A stretch of 64,000 nt of DNA from the NCBI RefSeq assembly GCF_014356525.2, contig NC_052507.1, positions 8,638,398 through 8,702,397 of the forward strand. Direction: 5' to 3'. Under the pieces are notes generated by a model. It was not told the origin of the DNA. It ran no database searches and saw only the letters and a program-made list of their open reading frames with translations. Source of the DNA: Nilaparvata lugens (Eukaryota; Arthropoda; Insecta; Hemiptera; Delphacidae). This document shows positions 57,989 through 64,000 of this stretch, piece by piece (position 1 is the first letter of the stretch; the number at the start of each line of letters is the position of its first letter). A program made the position numbers and the translations under genes.

Positions 57989-58200
57989 TTGGGGAGGGGC
58001 ATGTCTAGGCCAATGACAGACTTTCACCTTGTTAGGTCACGGATCCACCAATAACAGTGCTCAACCGTTAGTATAAATCTGCTTTTCACATTGATTATAG
58101 TTTACCAGAGATTGCTAATTATTGTGTAACAACAGTAACCTGTACATGAATTTCTGATAAATTTGTGACTTTACAATATTACAATACAGTATTTTCATTC
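57989..58200 (+). mobile_element. Diverged Penelope-like tail with conserved TATAAAT
   Basis: TTGGGGAGGGGCATGTCTAG, CCAATAACAGTGCTCAACCG, TTAGTATAAATCTGCTTTTC (TATAAAT at 58072) and TAGTTTACCAGAGATTGCTA follow the order of 28140-28300 with many substitutions. Its end, ACAGTATTTTCATTCAG, matches only loosely. Confidence 0.6.
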
Positions 58201-58208
58201 AGTATATA

Positions 58209-58380
58209 CTAATAGTTCTGTGAACAGTAGACCCCGCGCAGTTATGAACCACAGCCTACTCTTATACTGTCCATCAGATTAAATCCTGTCTGTATGTCGT
58301 GTCGGCAAGATATCGGTGTGAAAACGGCTAATGGCTGTTGGGGTTGGTGTATCAAAAATGCAAACATCAAAAGCTAATCT
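58209..58380 (-). mobile_element. Dispersed element ending GAACTATTAG, reverse copy
   Basis: Reverse homologue of 4126-4327: CTAATAGTTCTGTGAACAGT at 58209, CGCGCAGTTATGAACCACAG, CGTGTCGGCAAGATATCGGT and CATCAAAAGCT at 58366-58376. Its end is TTAG followed by T instead of CTAG followed by T. It lies 8 bases from the Penelope-like tail. Confidence 0.65.
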
Positions 58381-58845
58381 CCTTCAAGACATACTAGCAA
58401 CAGTAAAAAAATAATTTTGTGTTGTTTGTTGTTTTCCATAATCCAAATAAAATAATGTGACATTTAACTAGAAAGATATAACTGGAATTCTATTCCATTC
58501 CCAAGTGAAAGTAAGGTAAGAAAATTAGGGAAAACTCACCAGAATCCTTGCTAAGAGATAAGTGACAGGCTCCAGGTAATAAAGAATAATCTAGTGGATA
58601 ATGTGCACGTGAAAACTCGTGGAAAACTGCGCTTTTCCGGCTTCCAAGTGAAATTATGGACTCAGCAGCTCTTTAACCTCCTGTAAATCACAAAAATGCG
58701 AGATAGCGTTGATAAATTTCTTCAAAATCGAGTAAGTAAATTCCCTTATAATATCCACAAACGTACAATAACCACAGTTTTATTACGGTAACAAATTGAA
58801 TGTTTCGAATATCATTTCAATAAAATGAATGTATTATTATTCCAT
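58381..58845. other. No feature recognised
   Basis: Unique AT-rich DNA. Confidence 0.4.
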
Positions 58846-59340
58846 AGTCGAATCTAATGTACCTAGAATACCTAAGTACATTGGAATGTATTCTAGACTT
58901 TTTCGGCTTTGGCTTTGCAATATTAGGAGGTTTAGACGATCACAAATTTAATTATCGATCTTTGGACTTTAGTTAAATGTGATATCGATTCTGCTCAGAA
59001 GTGGTTGAATACTATATTGGAATGCATTCAAGGTACATTTCGAATCAATAAACCTAGAATACCAGAGTACATTGGAATGTATTCTAGGTACATTGGAATG
59101 CATTCAAGGTACATTTCGAATCAATAAACCTAGAATACCAGAGTACATTGGAATGTATTCTAGGTAAATTGGAATGCATTCTAGGTACATTTCGAATCAA
59201 TAAACCTAAAATACCAGAGTACATTGGTATGTATACTAGGTACATCAGAATGCATTCTAGGTACATTTCGAATCGATAAACCTAGAATACCAGAGTACAT
59301 TGGTATGTATTCTAGGTACATTGGAATGCATTCTAGTTAT
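58846..59340 (+). repeat. Minisatellite, 76-bp unit, about four full copies
   Basis: CGAATCAATAAACCTAGAAT starts units at 59041, 59117, 59193 and 59269 (CGAATCGATAAACC), exactly 76 bp apart. Inside each unit ACATTGGAATGTATTCTAGG then TACATTGGAATGCATTC is a near-repeat of itself. A separated partial copy with GTCGAATCTAATGTACCTAG lies at 58848. Confidence 0.9.
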
Positions 59341-60576
59341 ATTGGTCGAAACAATAATCCACCCATCACTTTTAATCTATTCCGTTGGTTATTACTTGAA
59401 GAAATTAATTCTGTTTTGCAGCAAAATATAATCCTCAAATAATATCAAAGTTTTTGAAAGGTTTTTCCCCAAACCAATTCACAATTCATGTTATTTATTC
59501 AGTTATAACGGGAAAACAACAGGGAATCAAATAACTACTCTCTCATTTTGCCTTGAGCTATCTCAACTAAAATGGCGGAAACGTTGAAATTGACACTTGA
59601 AACAACTAACCATTCTGAACATATCAACAATATATTTATTTTTTGGATGATAATAATATTTACTCCACTTTTCACTGTCGATATTATTATCAATCCTTCT
59701 CACGATAGAATCTCAATATTCTTCTTTCAATCATATAAAAAAAGAACAATCTATCTATTTGGGGCTCATAAAACAACTGCAGGGCCCATTAGAACAGTTT
59801 TAATTCATCAATCCAATGCGATTCTTGCCGAATCAATTATCCAAGTGCCCTCGAAACGTTTTCACTCGTTTAGGCTATTAGCAGTTGTGCAAAAAGTGCC
59901 TATATCATCTCCATACTTCATGCGTGGAATTGTTTTTCAGTTAGCTTAGTAAAGCTTTCACCTAAGTCAACAATGGTTCACTCTGTTGACACGTAAATCA
60001 ATCCATTTTGGTCTCTTCCGATCTCTCTCTTTCTCTTTCCTGCCTCACATTTGCTTTTTCTGACTGTCGGTTATTTTTCTCACGATTATCTATTATTTGT
60101 AAAAGTGGTGTGTACCGTTGGAGCCTTCAATAAATTCATTTTGGTTTTTCAATACTTTTGAAATGTAGATTAACTCATCTCTTCTCATATCTCTCTCTGA
60201 CTTTAAAAAAACATCTTTTGGAACAAATGACTGAAACTGTCCGGCCCTAGAACGATCACATGACAACCATCCCCCACCCATCCCACAAATACAAACCTAT
60301 AAACCTGTTATAGAATGAATTGTATATATATATAATATAAACTCATGTTATTTTAATTATCCACTGCATACTGCTGAATATTACTGAAAGTTGATAACCC
60401 TGATCTACTTTCAGCCTACTTCATTTTATTAATCAATAATTTGATCTTATCTACCTATATAATTATTTTACTCTATCAATTTTCTGTTTTTTTTCTCCTA
60501 AATATTTATATTAATTAAAACTTTTACAATGTTTCCATTAATAAATAAATCCTCAGTTGAATTAATTAAATTAACG
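59341..60576. other. No gene confirmed; one 125-codon frame at 59572-59949
   Basis: The frame has an ATG with a reasonable AAAATGG context and a hydrophobic stretch at about residues 21-40. It matches no family I know and shows no splice or repeat evidence. The remainder is AT-rich. See the rejected list. Confidence 0.3.
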
Positions 60577-60874
60577 TTTTGGTAGAGAGTTAGTGGGGAG
60601 GATATTTTTAATATTCTTTCCGAAGAATGGACATTGATATGTCCAAAGCTCCGCCAATTTATGAAGATGCATAACAATATAATTATCTATAGTTATTATA
60701 TTACAAATTACTTTTTCATATCATATACTTTCAATAATTATTTTCTTGGTCTATATTATGTAAATTCATCTATAATTTTGCTGTATTGTAAGCTATTGTA
60801 TATAAGTGTATAAGCCAGTATATATTGTAATCTACATGAATAAAGTACTCAATCAATCAATCAATCAATCAATC
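60577..60874 (+). mobile_element. (AATC)n-tailed ~290-bp element, copy 3
   Basis: TTTTGGTAGAGAGTTAGTGG at 60577, GGAGGATATTTTTAATATTC, GAATGGACATTGATATGTCC, TAAGTGTATAAGCCAGTATA and ATTGTAATCTACATGAATAA, then AGTACTC and five or six AATC units to 60874. It is very close to the copy at 43852. Confidence 0.8.
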
Positions 60875-62078
60875 TCTTCTCTGAATATTTTTAAGATGTA
60901 CATCAACTCTTTCTCTCCCTATACATTTCTCTTCTTTTTCTACTGTGTCACCACCTCTTAATTCTTTCTATTTATAAATCTTTTTTTCTCTAATAATCTT
61001 GGTTTATCCAACATTTTACCTGTACTGTTCATCTTCCTCTTGAGCGTTCTTATGTTGTGTTTTGTCAAGCTGTGACTTGTTTTAGCTTTGTGTTGAACTA
61101 TTTGATTCAATAATGTTTCAACACGTGTCTTGAAGTGTCTAATACTCGTATATAATTTGGAACCTTGTCTCCTGAAATGAGTCGTATGTAACAAGCTCCT
61201 CGAAGAGAGTATCCAAGACAAGCCACTGATAAAGCTCAAATATCTTATCAGAATCTGATATAAATGTCAAGTCAACAACTATCTCCCATTAACAATATAG
61301 AGCTCAATTCTCCATAAAAACAAACTCCCAAACAAAATGAGTAGGAGACATGATATATGGATGCACGGGTGAATCATTTTTCTGATACAATTTGAAACTT
61401 TCACTGGAAAAAAACTGTTATGTATATGTCTTGTTGGCTAACCTGAAACACAGTCAGGTAATCTATGCTCTCTGCTCGATACGTCTATGCTCGGTTCCTT
61501 CATCCTTGTCTCTTGCTGTTGAAATGTCTAGAAGTAATCAGCTAAATAAAGAAATAATGTGCAGCAGTAATAAGAAGAGTTTCATTTTACTTTCCTAAAA
61601 TACTACAAAAACCATCTGAGAATAATCCCTGAATTTCATTAAAATTTCAAGTAAACCAACAACTGGCGGTTTACAATTGTTTTGACAATAATAGAAGTCA
61701 CTCGTGTAAACAAATGAAATGATTCAACATTACACCTAATATCAATAACGAGTTCAATGATACGAGTTTGCATTACTATATTTATTCAATGTGCAGAGTG
61801 TTGGAACTTTGACTGTTGATGCTGTTTTTGTAATAAACGGAAAAATGAGAAATGTTTCACAGTTTCAACTGATATCCTTTTGATTTCATTCTCAGCTATA
61901 TGATTTGTAAATGTATGAATGAGTCGTATAATCCTACTTAATGATTCTTGATGATGGTGATATTAATTTCTTCTTGAAACAGTGGATCTTCTGAATAACA
62001 GAGCAATATAAGATTTCTTTAGTATTATGAAAGACTTACTTATCTGACAATATTTGAGGATGAGTAATTCATAACATC
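60875..62078. other. No gene recognised
   Basis: AT-rich. The 93-codon minus frame at 60958-61239 and others show no recognisable motif. Confidence 0.45.
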
Positions 62079-62332
62079 TAAAGGTGCGTACAGTCTTTCG
62101 CTCTGCTCCGCAACCGAACGTCACTCCAGCAGAGCGATTGATGATCGACCGGCGAGCAACAGTGGTTCGACCGGGGAACGCGAGATGATCTAACATCTTC
62201 CGTAACGTTCATGATGGGTGCGTGGGCGGAGCGACTGTGGTTCGATGGTGGTACGAGGGCGGTACGAGGGTGGTACGAGGGAGGAGCGTGCTCGGTGCGG
62301 GTTGGAAGCGGGAATATGTGTACGCAGCTTAA
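62079..62332. mobile_element. Fold-back MITE, TAAAGGTGCGTACAG / TGTACGCAGCTTAA ends
   Basis: The start TAAAGGTGCGTACAGTCTTT and the end GTGTACGCAGCTTAA are inverted over about 12 bp. The interior is GC-rich for this window and carries GGTACGAGGG three times in tandem near 62251-62281. Partial reverse copy at 1-156. No coding capacity. Confidence 0.75.
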
Positions 62333-62344
62333 CACAAAAGTATT

Positions 62345-62531
62345 GAATGAAAAAGACTAAGAAATTGTCAAAAAACTGGAGTTTGAATTGAGTTTATCAG
62401 AGATAGACAATGGTGTAACAACCAGGCTTTCCAAGTATCAATAAATCTGTTTTTTTTCGACAATTTCTCAGTCTTTTTCATCCAATATGAATAATTACCA
62501 CAATATCAACTTCTCAACTACACAAAAAGTA
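62345..62531 (+). mobile_element. Penelope-like tail with inverted termini
   Basis: GAATGAAAAAGACTAAGAAA at 62345 is inverted relative to TTTCTCAGTCTTTTTCATCC near 62464-62483. Between them are TTTATCAGAGATAGACAATG, GTAACAACC and AATAAATCTG. The shared ATGAATAATTACCACAATAT, CAACTTCTCAACTACAC extension ends near 62531. Confidence 0.75.
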
Positions 62532-62539
62532 ACACTCTT

Positions 62540-63660
62540 ATAGTTGTATCTCCAAATATCATGGAAAAAATCTTCAAATATCACAACAATCCAAATAAAA
62601 TCAAGGCCTCAAATTGAGCTAAGTTTTCCATAGAGCAATGGCTATTGTAAAACAAAGCGATATTGTTCCTCTACAGTATGATAAAACTCTAACAATAATC
62701 AAGACCTGTAATTGCGAACAATCTTAAATTATGTAGTGGCACTTGTTCCATAGAAATACAACAAAAATCAAGGCCTCACATTGAGCTTAATTCTCCATAG
62801 AGCAGTTAAATTGTAAAGCAATTGTATTTCTCTACAGTATCATACAAATCTAATAATAATCAAGATCTATAATTGCAAAAACTCTTACATTATGTAGTGG
62901 CACTTGTATCATAGAAATAAAACAAAAATCAAGGCCTCAAGTTGAACTTAATTCTTCATAGAACAGTGGCTATTGTAAAGCAATATTTCTTCTCTACAGT
63001 ATCATATAAATCTAACAATAATCAAGATCTATGACCTATAATTGCGGACAATCTCACATTATGTAGTGGCACTTGTATCATAGAAATACAAGAATCAAGG
63101 CCTCAAATCAAGCTAAATTCTTTTTACATCTTTCATCATTCTTTTAATTATATTTCTACTCTTCCTTCTTCCCTTGATCTTTCGTTCTTTATTCCTTCAT
63201 TCGAAAATGATCAAGTTCTATAATATTGCAAAAAATCTCACATTATGTAGTTATGGCACTTGTATCACGAACAGTAGCTATTGTGAAACAATATTTCTCC
63301 TATACAGTATCATACAATTCCAACAATAATCAAGATCTATAATTGCGAACAATCTCACATTATGTAGTGGCACATGTATCATAGAAATACAACAAAATCA
63401 AGGTCTTCAAATTAAGCTAAATTCTTTTTACATCCTTCATCATTCTTTCTATTATATTTTTACTCTTCCTTCTTCCCTTAATCTTCCCTCCTCTATTTCC
63501 TTTATTTGACAATAATCAAGATCTATAATATTGCAAACAATCTCACATTATGTAGTTGCACTTGTATCACAGAAATACAACAAAAATCAAGGTCCACAAT
63601 AATCAAGCTAAGTTCTCCGTAAAACAGTGCCACTTGTAAAGCAATATTGTTGTGAAGAAT
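62540..63660 (+). repeat. Complex tandem repeat, about 165 bp unit
   Basis: ATCAAGGCCTCA occurs at 62600, 62767, 62928 and 63093 (161-167 bp apart), and AATCAAGGTC variants lie near 63397 and 63585. Each unit also has CTCTACAGTATCATA, AATAATCAAGATCTATAATT and ACATTATGTAGTGGCACTTG. Later units carry a pyrimidine-rich insert (ATCATTCTTTTAATTATATT, then CTCTTCCTTCTTCCC). Confidence 0.85.
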
Positions 63661-64000
63661 TCTGATGCAGGAGACTCATGTTGACATGTGTGTTATGCGA
63701 CACACAATATCATCAGAGACCATCAGTATGCAGTCGTTTTACTCCCTTACTCCCTCACTCCTTCATTCCTTACTCCTTTCTTCCTTCTTCCATTACTCCT
63801 TGTTTCCTTTCTCCCTCACTCCTTGCTGCAGGCATCTCGTCAATCAGTAGCTGTCAACGGAGCTCCAACGGAGCACTTTTTGTTTTTTGTTTCTCCGTGA
63901 AAAGTGTCTCAAGCTACTCAACTCACAAAGTGACAAATCCCTGTTTTCAGCAAATGATAACTGAGCCTTCCATTCCTAAGCATCAAAACACACATTTTTC
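63661..64000. other. No feature recognised
   Basis: Mostly unique DNA with a pyrimidine-rich stretch at 63738-63825. The short frames here are driven by that stretch. Confidence 0.4.

Noticed and set aside
59572..59949. 125-codon frame with ATG in good context
   Set aside because: No known motif, no supporting neighbour or splice pattern, AT-rich background; expression data would be needed.

Overview
The window reads as insect genomic DNA, and a hemipteran such as a planthopper is my best guess. That guess rests on the style of the non-LTR retrotransposons, the Penelope-like elements, the tRNA-derived SINEs and the AT-rich background with many small fold-back elements. No sequence comparison could be run, so the species is inference. 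I found no convincing host protein-coding gene, no functional tRNA or rRNA, and no bacterial or viral operon. Almost all long open frames are either transposon remnants or low-complexity translations of microsatellites.

Layout. 1-4.8 kb: fold-back MITEs, a tRNA-derived SINE and two dispersed families whose other copies lie at 38, 48 and 58 kb. A 100-N assembly gap follows at 4820-4919. 4.9-9.1 kb: a composite MITE (ends TATAGTGAGGTCC), partly inside a 1.84-kb tandem duplication. 9.3-12.2 kb: polypyrimidine tract, a TIR element carrying a (TG)n tract, two MITEs and a SINE. 12.3-16.3 kb: a second tandem duplication (1.80 kb) with a third partial copy. 16.5-19.2 kb: minisatellites and three consecutive fold-backs. 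20-23.7 kb: AT-rich and featureless. 24-27 kb: SINE, an (AATC)n-tailed element and LINE fragments. 27.1-30.8 kb: a third tandem duplication (1.86 kb), each unit holding a head-to-head Penelope-like element with a GIY-YIG frame. 31-37.5 kb: a second (TG)n element, MITEs and tandem repeats. 38-43.4 kb: dispersed repeats, LINE tails and MITEs. 43.7-46.4 kb: pyrimidine-rich. 46.7-52.6 kb: a large MITE, a higher-order minisatellite and Penelope-like tails. 53.6-56.5 kb: a Jockey/CR1-like LINE with an uninterrupted reverse-transcriptase frame but a gutted endonuclease. 57-64 kb: more Penelope-like tails, minisatellites and MITEs.

The genes do not form a pathway. The relationships are parasitic: non-autonomous elements probably use LINE, Penelope-like or DNA-transposase machinery encoded elsewhere. 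The most notable patterns are three separate tandem duplications of almost equal length (about 1.80-1.86 kb), the inverted Penelope-like structure, a 166-bp higher-order minisatellite, and a discrete ~290-bp (AATC)n-tailed element with a fixed 5' end. Coordinates of repeats are read by eye and may be off by several bases.
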